Positions 1-9,838 of a DNA stretch of 64,000 bases are shown piece by piece (positions within the stretch are counted from its first letter, which is position 1; every line of letters begins with the position of its first letter). The notes below the pieces were generated by a model that did not search any database, was not told the origin of the DNA, and saw only the letters and a list, made by a program, of their open reading frames with translations. The DNA comes from Henckelia pumila (Eukaryota; Streptophyta; Magnoliopsida; Lamiales; Gesneriaceae), in NCBI RefSeq assembly GCF_033568475.1, contig NC_133123.1, positions 23,980,622-24,044,621 on the forward strand, read 5' to 3'. A program made the translations under genes and the position numbers.

Positions 1-972
1 ATCAGTGTTGGGCGGACCAGTCGGAAAGCCTTTGGTTTGGATAGAGTGAGGAAGAGAGGAAAAGTCTCGATGAAAATCAGAAATAGGAGAAAATCTAGAA
101 AAAGCTCGACTAGGATCATCAACCCATCGAGAATACACAGGATTCCAAGATAAATCCATCCTGATAATAGACTGATGGTTGATGATATGACTCGACTAGA
201 TTTCAAGAGAAGGGATCCCCTCAAAATCAATATCAAAACGACTCAAAATCCGGTTAATAAACCGGGCAAAAGGAAAGGAAACCTTTTTAGCTGTCGTTGC
301 CGTGTGATGCATAGTCTGCATAACAAGGCGCGGAAGGTTAAAAGGTCGAGAGGAGATGATATGAAAAAGAATATACAAATCCAGATATTTGCAAGTGGAG
401 AGGTCTCCACTGCGGGGAACTATGGATGTGGTGATGAGTTTTTGAATGATTTGGAAATCAGGACAAAGACTCTTGAGATGGATTCGATCGTCAGCAACAG
501 TGGCTTGACGACCGAGAATAGTAGAAAGAAAGAGATCACGATCAAAGTTTGGATCATTTTGTGGCCAAGTTTGGGAAAAGTATTCACCGGGTCCATTCCT
601 GGGAAGATCAAACCAGGAGGACAGATCAGCAGAAGAAAAAATGATATGCCTACCTTGAACGATGGTGGCAATGGTGATATCACCATGCCCTAATTCGAGT
701 TCAAGGTTTGCATAGAACTCGTGAATCAGTGGAGGAAAGATTCGGTCGGGGACAGATGGCTAAAAAAAGGATTCCCAATGTTGAGCATTGATTAAGTTTA
801 ACAGTAGGAGATGGGATTGGGCCAAGTAGGTAGTATCTAAGATACGACCCGGATGAATCTGACGATGTAAATAATCATCAGGAATGGGCCTAGAAACAGC
901 TGGTTGGGTAGGATCACGGACAATAATAGGGCGACTAGAACTCGCCTGATCGCGACGGCGTTTGACAGGCAT
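1..972 (-). pseudogene. Third ORF of copia copy 1 (putative plant transposon protein domain), 3' part outside window
   Basis: Starts at an ATG at 970-972 (MPVKRRRDQ...), with a TATA box about 80 nt upstream. The frame stays open except for two in-frame TAG codons at 760-762 and 196-198; translation resumes in the same frame after each. The segment between them contains EFYANLELELGHGD, followed by a VQGRHIIFSS-like stretch, which resembles the domain called putative plant transposon protein that accompanies plant LTR elements. Its function is unknown and its position after pol is where Sireviruses carry env-like or extra ORFs. Both stops could come from CAG by C-to-T change. The same two stops occur in element B, so they predate the duplication. 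It overlaps the antisense frames, which are shadows. Confidence 0.7.
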
Positions 973-1045
973 TTTTATAGGTTGGAATCGGATGAAATAG
1001 AGATAAGAGAAGAAATTTAGGTGCAAGAAATCGGAATGAGCGATC

Positions 1046-1373
1046 TGATATTTATAGGGGATGGAACGATTGGAAGCTCCGATCTGGATCGGTCGTTCCA
1101 ATCGTGCGGTCCATTGAGGTAAGGCCACGTGTCGATCGGAAGCTCCGAACAGGCTTCGGACGTTCCGATCCTGAGGCGGTAATTAAAGATAAGGCGGTGA
1201 AAAGTAATTTGAAAAGTCGGATCAAATGGGGATCGGACGTTCCGATCGTGATCGGTGGTTCCGATCCGCATCTTGGAGGGAAAAATTACCGCGCAAGATG
1301 AAAAGTGGCGGGATACAGATCGGAGGTTCCGATCCGGATCGGTGGTTCCGATCTGGAGCGGTGGTTCCGATCT
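1046..1373 (-). promoter_or_regulatory. Palindrome array plus TATA box upstream of ORF3 (copy 1)
   Basis: About nine imperfect copies of a 17-bp palindrome, consensus GATCGGANGTTCCGATC, lie between 1067 and 1373. Directly downstream on the minus strand is a TATA box (TATAAATA, complement of 1049-1056), about 80 nt before the ORF3 ATG. The same palindrome family lies upstream of the TATA box in the LTR of element B. I infer an internal promoter for ORF3; no transcript evidence is available here. Confidence 0.55.
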
Positions 1374-1570
1374 GCCTTAGGAAGAATGCATGATTTCGAC
1401 TCTTTAAAATTTATTTTATTTAACATTTAAGCAAATAATTCACATAAAAATGTGAGCTTCTTAATTTTGAATAAATACAATTGATTTGTATTATCCAAAT
1501 TAATTTGCTCGAATTTAATATTAAGCTCCCCCTTAATATGACATTAAATTTAATTTATGCCTACAAGTGA

Positions 1571-2065
1571 TTACAACTCAATCATCCAAAGTTCACCACG
1601 CAAACGAATAAAAGTATTTTCATCTAGTGGTTTTGTAAAAATATCAGCAATTTGATTAGTTGTGTCAACATATTGAAGTTCAACTTCATTTCGTTCGATG
1701 TGGTCACGAATAAAATGATGACGAATGTCAATATGTTTGGTGCGCGAATGTTGAATCGAATTCTTTGTAAGACATATGGCGCTAGTGTTGTCACAGAAAA
1801 TAGGGATTTTTGAAAAAGAGACGCCATAGTCGAGCAATTGATACTTCATCCAAAGAATTTGCGCACAACAACTACCAGCAGCCATATATTCAGCTTCGGT
1901 CGTTGACAACGCAACACAATTTTGTTTCTTTGAAAACCAAGAAACTAAACAGTTTCCTAAAAAGAAACAAGTTCCACTAGTGCTTTTACGGTCCACCTTA
2001 TATCCACCAAAGTCGGCATCACAGTAAGCTTTTAAATCAAAAAAAGAATTTTTCGAATACCACAA
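1571..2065 (-). pseudogene. Copia RNase H domain, copy 1
   Basis: Encodes the C-terminal RNase H of pol. Visible landmarks are YCDADFGGYKVDRKSTSG near the start, LSTTEAEYMA, the FCDNTSAI box and the terminal IADIFTKPLDENTF motif, all typical of Ty1/copia. The acidic residues of the DADF, TEAEY and CDNTS boxes are present. It is out of frame with the RT ORF upstream because about 10 nt are missing around 2085, where family members read [16 protein letters not shown] and this copy keeps only fragments. The same deletion is in element B. Its role would be to degrade the RNA strand during reverse transcription; the frame break means it cannot be made as part of a polyprotein. Confidence 0.9.
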
Positions 2066-4205
2066 GCCGAGATTTGGAGTATTTGAAAATGCGTTTTAAG
2101 GCGAACAAATGTGATTCCTTTGGACATGATTGAAATCGTGCACACAAGCAAACACTAAACATAATGTCCGGTCTACTAGCAGTAGCATATAATAAGGAGC
2201 CAATCATACTACGAAAGGAAGATTGATCTACAGTTTTACCATTTTCATCCTTGTCGAGTCTGATTGCTGTGCTCATCGGTGTGGATGATGATTTGGTGTT
2301 CTCCATCCCAAACTTCTTTAGAATCTCCTTAATGTATTTGCTTTGGTTCACAAAGAACCCATCTTTACACTGTTTGATTTGTAATCCGAGGAAATAGTTA
2401 AGTTTCCCCATCATACTCATCTCGAAGTGTTCCTGCATCAACTTCGAGAATTCTTGACAAAGAGTTTCATTAGTAGAACCAAAAATTATGTCATCAACAT
2501 AAATTTGCACAATCAAAAGATCATTTTTGACATTCTTGGTAAATAAGGTAATGTCGATCTTTCCTCTTAAAAAACCATTTGAAAGCAAGAAAGTAGACAG
2601 TTTATCATACCAAGCTCGAGGAGCTTGTTTCAAACCATACAATGTTTTGTTTAGTCTAAACACATGATCAGGCAAAGAAAGATCAACAAAGCCATCAGGT
2701 TGCTCAATATAAACCTCTTCTTTCAATTCACCATTAAGAAAAGCACTTTTGACATCCATTTGAAATAACTTAAAATTTCTAGAGCAAGCAAAGGCAAGTA
2801 GCATGCGAATGGATTCTAGTCTAGCAACAGGCGCATAAGTTTCATCATAATCTATGCCTTCTTCTTGACTATATCCTTTAGCAACAAGCCTAGCTTTATT
2901 TCTAGTGATAGTGCCATGCTCATCAAGTTTATTCCTAAACACCCATTTAGTGCCAATGATAGATCTATCATGCGGCCTAGGAACAAGAATCCAAACATCA
3001 TTGCGTTTAAACTCACTCAACTCATCTTGCATCGCAATTATCCATGCATCATCTAACAAAGCATCATCTATGCATTTAGGTTCAACATGCGAAACAAATG
3101 CAAGATGATTACAAACATTATTAAGAGAAGAACGAGTGGCTACTCCCTTCGAAGGACTTCCGATGATAAGATCCATTGGGTGATCTTTGTGAAGCGTCCA
3201 ATCCTTCGGAAGTGGTGTTTCCTCAACGGAAACATCTATATCATTTAGGCTTGAGGAAGCCAACTCTTCTTCGAGTAATTCTACATCATCAATGTTAGTG
3301 CGAACAATAGTAGACATAGATTCATCAAAAATAACATGCATAGATTCTTCAACAAGTAAAGTGCGTTTATTAAAAACTCTAAAGGCCTTACTTGAGGTAG
3401 AATATCCGAGAAAGATACCTTTGTCGGATTTGGCATCAAATTTGCCAAGGTTGTCCTTACCATTGTTATGTATGTAGCATTTGGAACCGAAAGCTCGAAA
3501 GTAAGAAATGTTAGGCTTTCTCCCTCTCCATAATTCGTATGGAGTTTTCTTGAGAATTGGCCTTATTGATACGCGATTGATAATGTAACAGGCAGTGTTC
3601 ATTGCTTCAGCCCAAAAATATTTTGGTAGAGAATGCTCACATATCATGGTTCTCGCAATTTCCACAAGTGTCCTATTTTTCCTCTTAACGACCCCGTTTT
3701 GTTGAGGAGTCCTAGGACAAGAAAAATTATGACCGATGCCTTTCTCTTCACAAAAGTTTGAAAAACTCTCATTTTGAAATTCAGTTCCATGGTCACTACG
3801 GATCTGCTTTATTGAAAGATTTTTCTCATTCTCAACACGTTTCACAAAAGTTTTAAAATAATCAAAGGCATCATTTTTGTGGGCTAAAAACAATGTCCAC
3901 GTGAATCGTGAGAAATCATCCACAATGACAAATGCATAAAGCTTCCCTCCTAGGCTAGCGTTCCTCGAGGGACCACATAGATCTAGGTGAAGAAGTTCAA
4001 GGGGCATAGAAGTTGATATAAATTTTTTGCTTTTAAAAGATTCCCTTGTATGTTTGCCAAGTTGACATGCATCACAAATAGAATCTAATTTTAAATTGAG
4101 TTTTGGCATACCAACAACTAAATCAAGTTTAAAAAGTTTTTCTATGGTACTAGGACCAACATGACCTAGTCGTCTATGCCAAAGAATGTTGTCATCAACA
4201 TTCAA
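2037..4205 (-). pseudogene. Copia integrase and reverse transcriptase, copy 1
   Basis: A 722-codon open stretch. Residues 1-60 hold the zinc-binding part (LWHRRLGH, then CDACQLGK). The integrase core follows with LHLDLCGP (first Asp), RSDHGTEF (second Asp) and then [12 protein letters not shown], where the family has a Glu; the catalytic DD35E glutamate is a lysine here. Spacing of 35 residues from the second Asp confirms the position. The reverse transcriptase spans about residues 400-700 with an intact motif A ([12 protein letters not shown]) and motif C (YVDDIIFG). The start at 4205 is an internal Met: the true polyprotein frame continues upstream but is broken by a -1 shift near 4263. The end is out of frame with RNase H. 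RT motifs look sound, integrase does not. Confidence 0.93.
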
Positions 4206-4243
4206 GGATACAAGGATTTTAATATTTGATAAAGATAAATTGT

Positions 4244-4615
4244 TTAAAGAAACCTTGTAAACATTTCACTTCTATAACCTTTGAAATTTATGGATTTGTC
4301 ACTAATAAATGATACAGTGCAGTGTTGGGGAGTGAATTTGACTTCATAACCTCTATCGCACAATTGACTTATGCTTAGTAGATTATGCTTTAGTCCTTTC
4401 ACTAGGAGTACATCATCAATTAGGCAAGAATTAGATATACCTATTGAGCCGATGCCTTCAATGACTCCTTTGCTGTTGTCTCCAAAGGTGACTGTTCCCT
4501 TCTCCTTTGGTTTGACTGATTGGAGTAGATCCTTGTTCCCCGTCATATGTCTAGAACATCCACTGTCTAGATACCATATGCTAGGGAGAACAGTTTTCCT
4601 AGTTCCCTGAAAAAA
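4244..4615 (-). pseudogene. Copia aspartic protease, copy 1
   Basis: The frame runs WYLDSGCSRHMTGNKDLL, giving the retropepsin catalytic DSG, then FGDNSKG, ending at [10 protein letters not shown]. The open stretch with an ATG starts at 4546, but the DSG lies upstream of that Met in the same frame, so I extend the call to about 4615. Two breaks isolate it. Downstream, one A appears to be missing near 4263, because the next frame reads [18 protein letters not shown], continuous with the integrase zinc-binding part. Upstream, about 280 bp (4616-4890) of non-coding sequence with stops separates it from gag. Both breaks are shared with element B. It would normally release gag and pol products from the polyprotein. 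Confidence 0.88.
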
Positions 4616-4890
4616 ATTATTTTGGTACCCTTTAGTTCTTTTGGGTCCACAATGTTAGAAAAGAGAGATACAAAATAGACTTCTAAGAGTTCAGTCTCTC
4701 ATAGCAACATCATCGCCACTTTCTAAGAGTGCTCCCAGTAGTAGGTAGGGCATATGGCCACTTTAAAAACCTATTTCCTTGGACAGAGCAACGTTCAACA
4801 GGGAGACCAGCCGCAAGTCAAGGCATTTTTAAGCCGGTCTATATTGAAATCCCTTTAGATTGTGATCTCATAATGCCGACTAATGAGTTG

Positions 4891-5343
4891 TTAAGTACTC
4901 TTAGGCCTCCATTTCATATAACTCTTTTGAACATATTGATATTTCAATGATCTGCATTTATGTCTAACATGACCAGATTTGCAACAATAAGAACAAGTAG
5001 GGGGTGATCTCATCTTAGCCTTAGCTATTAGACTAGCAAAGTCTATAGACTTCTTACCATAGCCTATTCCTCCCTTATCAAAGCTACATTTCTGCATGCT
5101 AAGTAGGTTGTTCAATTTATTGCTACTCACATTGAATTTATCGAATGATTTTTCTAAGTGATCTAGGTCATCCTTAAGTCTAAGATTATCATGCTCCTTA
5201 GTTTCTAATTTCTTTTTAAGATTTCTATTCTCTTTTCTAAGAACCTTAGCCATATCAAACATATCTTTATAAGCATGTAAGAGTTCATCGTAAGTAGGTA
5301 CCTCGTCATCATCGTCAGAGACGATGTCATCACTCTTAGCCAT
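4891..5343 (-). pseudogene. C-terminal gag segment with coiled coil and second zinc knuckle, copy 1
   Basis: In the same frame as gag (offset 963 nt) and separated from it only by an in-frame TAG at 5386-5388. Residues 25-75 are rich in Lys, Glu and Leu heptads (KVLRKENRNLKKKLETKE) and should form a coiled coil, a recognised trait of Sirevirus gag. Near residue 115 is a CX2CX4HX4C knuckle, CSYCCKSGHVRHKC. The acidic run SDDDDE precedes it. The Met at 5343 is therefore internal, not an independent start. The frame closes with a TGA at 4891-4893 before the protease frame begins. Confidence 0.85.
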
Positions 5344-5385
5344 GAAGCAGAGGTTTGCTTCCTCGTCGTCGTCGTCGCTATCACT

Positions 5386-6306
5386 CTAGGTAGCTAGTAG
5401 GGCTTTCTTCTTTCCTTTGTCCACTTTCTTCTTGAGTGGGCATTCATTGGCGTAGTGACCTTGTTGTTGACAGTTGTAGCAGGTCACTTCTCTTTCAGGT
5501 TTCTTGTCTTTCTTGAATTTGTTTCCTCGCATGAATTTCTTGAGTTTTCTTGCGAGGAGAGCCATGTCATCATCGTCATCTTCTTCGACTTGTGTAGTCA
5601 AAGCTATCCCTTTGTGCTTGACATCTTCTTTCTTTGATTCTTTTCTCGTGGACACTTCTAACTCATGGGTTTTTAGGGTCCCATGTAGTTGATCAAGATC
5701 ATAGGCGGCAGTGTCCCCTTTGTTGGATTCGATGATGGCGGTTCTCTTTGCATCCCATTCTTTTGGTAGGGCACGAAGAGCTCTCCTCCAAACTTGCTTG
5801 GTAGGATATTGTTCTCCCAATTGTGCTGACTCATTGATGATTTGAGTAAGCCTTCGGAACATGGTGTCAACATCTTCATTGGATTCCATCTCAAATGTTT
5901 CGTATTTGAGTTGGAGTAAGTCGATCTTTGTCTCTTTCACTTGGTTGGTGCCTTCGTGACATATCTCTAGCTTGTCCCATATCTCTTTAGCGGATGAGCA
6001 CATCGATATCCGGTTGTACTCGTTAATATCTAAAGAACAATGCAAGATATTCATAGCTTTAGCATTTTGCGAAATTAATTTCATGTCCTCTTTTGAAAAG
6101 TCATCCATTCCCTTAGGAATTTCAACCCCATCAACTATTTTCATAGGTGTATAGGGACCTTTCACCGTCACTTTCCATAGGTCATAGTCTACGGATTGGA
6201 TATATAGGGACATACGATTTTTCCAATACCCGTAGTTTATGCCATTAAAAAGAGGAGGACGATTAGTAGATTGCCCTTGAGCATAATCACTCGCTAGGTT
6301 TGCCAT
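5386..6306 (-). pseudogene. Copia gag (UBN2-like capsid plus CCHC), copy 1
   Basis: A 306-codon ORF opening MANLASDYAQGQSTNRPPLFNG. A capsid-type domain covers about residues 20-220 (YGYWKNRMSLYIQS early, later DTMFRRLTQIINE). The CCHC knuckle CYNCQQQGHYANEC is near residue 280. It ends at a TAG followed in frame by SDSDDDDEEANLCF, so this stop is a premature one inside gag, probably from TGG. The knuckle is intact in this copy but destroyed by a 1-nt deletion in element B. Gag would form the virus-like particle and package the RNA. Confidence 0.92.
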
Positions 6307-6310
6307 AAAT

Positions 6311-7686
6311 TCAGTTGTAAATCACATATTGCATATATAATCAAATTCCACATATACCTCAAGTAATTCATTCAATTGCGGAATTAAAATGATATGCATG
6401 ACTTTAAAACTTCTGGATTATTAGACTCAGATAATCAAAAGGAATTATTCTTTATTTCTTCGGTTTGGGATCCCGAGGTTAAAATATTCAACAATCACAC
6501 CGAGCTCCCCTTTCGAGGTGGATGAGGTATATTTTAATCCTCTAGACTCTAGGGCATTATAGTGAGTTAATCGACACTTGTAGTAAATCTCCTACCAAGG
6601 CCACTCAACTATAATCTCCAGATCGTCTAATTCAAAATGAATAATCAATCAGCTCAATATGAATGCATATCAAATCTCATGCATTCAATAACAATTCAAT
6701 CATAAATTCAAATAAGCATATAGATATGCAATATGTGATTTCTTCTAGGACACTCGAATCAATCCGGATTCAAGTTAATCATCCTATTTCATTCCGAAGT
6801 CGTCTTATACCTCTTCTCGTCGCTTCACACTCTTCAATCTGTAAAACAATAAATCCTCAATTCAATATCAACTCAAGTTCATCAATCGATATAGAAAGAC
6901 ATCGATACTATACCGGCTCAACTCTTCCAAACTGACAAAAGCTGCAACTCTAGCAACTCCAAGGACTTCAAATAAATCTAACAGAAGAAGTCACAAGATC
7001 AATATCGATATCAAAACCTCGTCAAACTCGGTATAATCAAATCAATAGAAACGATATCCCGAAACTCAAACTGACGGCATAACAGCTATAAACTGATCAA
7101 ACCGAAATTGCAGACAGGAGAATATCAATCCAATCTACTCATAACAATCATCTAATATCATTTCCAAGTCAAACCCAACACATCTCAAAAATCTAAGTTT
7201 TGAAAATCATAAGAAAAATCATAACAAATCCGATCATCGATATATCTCCGAACCGTCTTAGATATACTATCACAGCAACCTCAAGAACATCCTCTCCGAA
7301 TATCAATCAATTCTAAAGACATCCAAAAATTCAAAACTCGTAGAAATAAGAGAAACTTACTTCCAAACGGAGCACTCGATGTTGTGATCGCAGATATCTA
7401 CTTCAGATCAAATTCCAACGGACGGATCGAGTTAAAATCAAAACCACAAAAGCTTAGGAAAGCTTTGGGCGTTCTTCAATGGTGATAGGCAACTTGGAGG
7501 AGAAAGAGAAGCAATGAGAGACTTAGTCAACAAGTATAAGGATATAATAAAACTCAATTTTGCGTTTTAGTCCCTGAAATTTTCAAAAATTGCAAAAAGG
7601 TCCCTGATCAATAAAAAGTCGGCTTTTGAATTCTGAAATCACTGATTATCTCAAATAAAGTCAATTAAGATAATTGGGGCGTTACA
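6311..7686 (-). mobile_element. Gypsy-type LTR fragment (same family as the solo LTR at 43873-45473)
   Basis: From about 6385 this aligns with 44605-45473: shared blocks include the run around aattaaaatgatatgcatg, the gaggtggatgagg/gaggtggacgag block and the terminal ggggcgttaca. The minus-strand LTR therefore begins TGTAACGCCCC, a frequent start of plant gypsy LTRs. The other end of the LTR, including the palindromic part present in the solo LTR, is missing: it is cut at 6310 by the junction with copia copy 1. No coding sequence is seen. Confidence 0.8.
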
Positions 7687-7689
7687 AAG

Positions 7690-8430
7690 TCAGTCCTAGA
7701 AGCATCTATCTGGGTTTCAAGCCTACCATCCTGAACTATAAGTGTAATGGACTGGGCCTCTGCGCTCTTCTAACCCTCTCTGGGCCGGCCCAACCATACT
7801 CATGGTCTCTTCCCCCCTGGTGGGGAATTTCATGCCCTCCCCAAGACTTGATTCTTGCACTCCAGGATAAGTACAAAGTCCACTCAGTCTTGGTACCATT
7901 GAGCTAGACTAGCTCAATGGTACCAAGACTGAGTGGACTTTGTACTTATCCTGGAGTGCTTGTAATGGACTGGGCCTCTCTCGTCTGCCCAGCCATATTC
8001 AACTCATGGACTTCTCCCCACCTGGATGGGGGAGTTTCATGCCCTCCCCAGGACTCAAACTTGGAAACCAGGCATATATCCAAAGTTCACTCAATCCTGG
8101 TACCATTGAGCTAGTCTCGAACTTGAAAACCAGGCATATATCCAAAGTTCACTCAATCCTGGTACCATTGAGCTAGACTAGTTCAATGGTACCAGGATTG
8201 AGTGAACTTTGGATATATGCCTGGTTTCCAAGTTCGAGTCCTGGGGAGGGAATGAAACTCCCCCATCTAGGTGTGGGAAAGTCCATGAGTTGAGAATATG
8301 GCTGGGCAGACGAGAGAGGCCCAGTCCATTACAAAAAAGGGCGGTAGCTCAATGATACCAGAATTGATAGAACTTTGTACTTATCCTGGAGTGCAAGGTT
8401 CAAATCCTGGGGAGGGTATAAGACTCAGTT
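7690..8430. mobile_element. Cluster of tRNA-derived SINE copies in inverted orientation
   Basis: At least five full or partial copies of one short repeat occur back to back. Plus-strand copies begin near 7909, 8179 and 8340; minus-strand copies cover about 7740-7908, 7962-8112 and 8113-8178. Each carries a pol III A-box-like tagctcaatgg and, where complete, a B-box-like ggttcaaatcc or agttcgagtcc, followed by a body ending in a shared gaggcccagtccattac block. Short ORFs in this region are by-products of the repeats. The inverted copies are nearly identical, so the locus could fold into hairpins. Confidence 0.75.
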
Positions 8431-9838
8431 TAAGAAATATAACGATGATCAAAATGCTCAAATTGGATTTTTAATTGCAGCATCTCATGTTCTGCAAAGT
8501 TTTTTGGATAAAACTTAGTAGATAAAACGAGATTCATTGCATTCAATTTTCTGCTAGTTTATTTAACACTATCTACTATATCTTTATCAATTAAATTACA
8601 TTATGATTCATGAATATAGTAAAAAATACATTGCTATCCACAAATATTTTCGACCAATTATTTAACAGATAGAAATAGTCAAACAAAAATAATCAAAGAC
8701 GCAAAAATTAACAATGCTAATTTCATTTTTTACAATAAATTTTAGTATTTCTAACATTGATATCAAATGTGTTGTCCCATGATTAAATGAAACAAAGATT
8801 TAAAACAAGAAAAAAAATAAAGAGAAGAATTAAGAAATATATGCTCTCAAGAAACCAAAACCTAATTTTTTGAAAAAAATGACTTAAAAAACACGTTATG
8901 AAGAAAAAAATACACAAAAAAACCTGAAATCATTTACGAAATGCCCTTAATTTTTTTTTTGTTTAAGGCAAAATGACCTTAAATCTTAATTGAGTGTTGT
9001 GTGTCACTGTGTTGGTCGGCCACTCGGAAGAGTCTAAAAAAAAAAATGAATCAAATATCCCATAAAAAAAGAGGATGATCGTCACTTAAAATAAATTACC
9101 TTATTTTATTTAAAAAGTCAATGTATTATATATTAAAGAAAATGGAGCACGACACTTTAAAGATTATTAAAAAAAAATACCAAATAAAATCAATATATAT
9201 ATATATATATATACTAACATTTTTTTTTTTGGGGGGAGCCAGGGCCCCCCTAAGGGGATATGTGCCTCCTCCCCTAATGGTCAAAGCACAATAAGGAGTC
9301 GGGGTCTCAGACCCCGACTACTCCATAAGGTGGGGTTTCAAATCCCACGTTATTATATTTTTTTAAATTTTTTATATTTATTATAGTTGTTAAATTTTTT
9401 TTTAATTTATAATATTTATTTAAAAAACCCCTCACAATAGCACCGTTGTTATTTTGTTTGTAGGGCTCCAAATTATTAAAACAATAATGACACCATTATT
9501 GGAAAAAGTTTGAACTACCATTATCTTATGCTCCATGCAACTTAGTTTGCAGCCGTGGCATTATTGTTTACTCTTTCTTTTTTCTCTAATTTTCAAACTC
9601 ATATCCAATTATTAAATATCAAATATATTTTTAAAAATAAAATAGATTTTTAGTTCTCTCGTTTTCTAAAACTTAAACACACAAATGTGAAGAATTTTGC
9701 TACAAATCAAGATATTTAAAAATATTGTCTTCTATAATTTAGTTTAAGTTTTTTTTATTTATCCACTTTTTACTATTACTATTATCGTTTAAGACATAAT
9801 TAAAAATAAGCGTCTCTAGCACGCGATGCGTGCATATA
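8431..9838. other. AT-rich intergenic DNA without recognisable genes
   Basis: No ORF or known element was recognised over this 1.4 kb. It holds a (TA)n run near 9197-9213 and, at about 9215-9355, an isolated GC-rich block with a G run, a short inverted repeat (ggggtctcagacccc) and a B-box-like ggtttcaaatccc. The remainder is low-complexity A/T sequence. Confidence 0.6.
9834..9838. repeat. Left target-site duplication of element A (atata)
   Basis: Five bases atata precede the TG of the left LTR at 9839 and are repeated at 27958-27962 after the CA of the right LTR. Confidence 0.8.

Larger units (their letters stand above)
1..6310 (-). mobile_element. Sirevirus-type Ty1/copia retrotransposon, copy 1 (partial, defective)
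   Basis: Read on the minus strand this holds gag, protease, integrase, reverse transcriptase, RNase H and part of a third ORF, in the copia order. Window base 1 matches base 14680 of element B and the two align with about seven substitutions and two 1-nt indels over 6.3 kb (counted by eye). The copy runs out of the window on its 3' side. On its 5' side it stops about four bases beyond the gag ATG, where B continues to its primer-binding site and LTR; here the sequence changes to an unrelated LTR fragment. It therefore has no 5' LTR or PBS. The extended gag with a coiled coil, a second zinc knuckle and an extra ORF after pol point to the Sirevirus lineage. All ORFs are broken. Confidence 0.93.

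Noticed and set aside
196-762. In-frame TAG codons in gag and ORF3 as evidence for stop-codon readthrough
   Set aside because: Both copies also carry frameshifts and an integrase active-site loss, and the stops are explained by CAG or TGG changes. Readthrough cannot be argued from two near-identical dead copies.
1067-1373. CRISPR-like array of short palindromic repeats
   Set aside because: Unit spacing is irregular, units vary, and the region is in a plant retrotransposon. A regulatory palindrome array fits better.
7674-8176. Three similar ORFs with repeated FSPPGWG and SPGT motifs
   Set aside because: They are translations of the repeated SINE copies, not a gene family.
9806-9838. Possible Helitron end at ctctagcacgcgatgcgtgc
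   Set aside because: The hairpin touches CTAG without the usual spacer, and no matching second end was seen.
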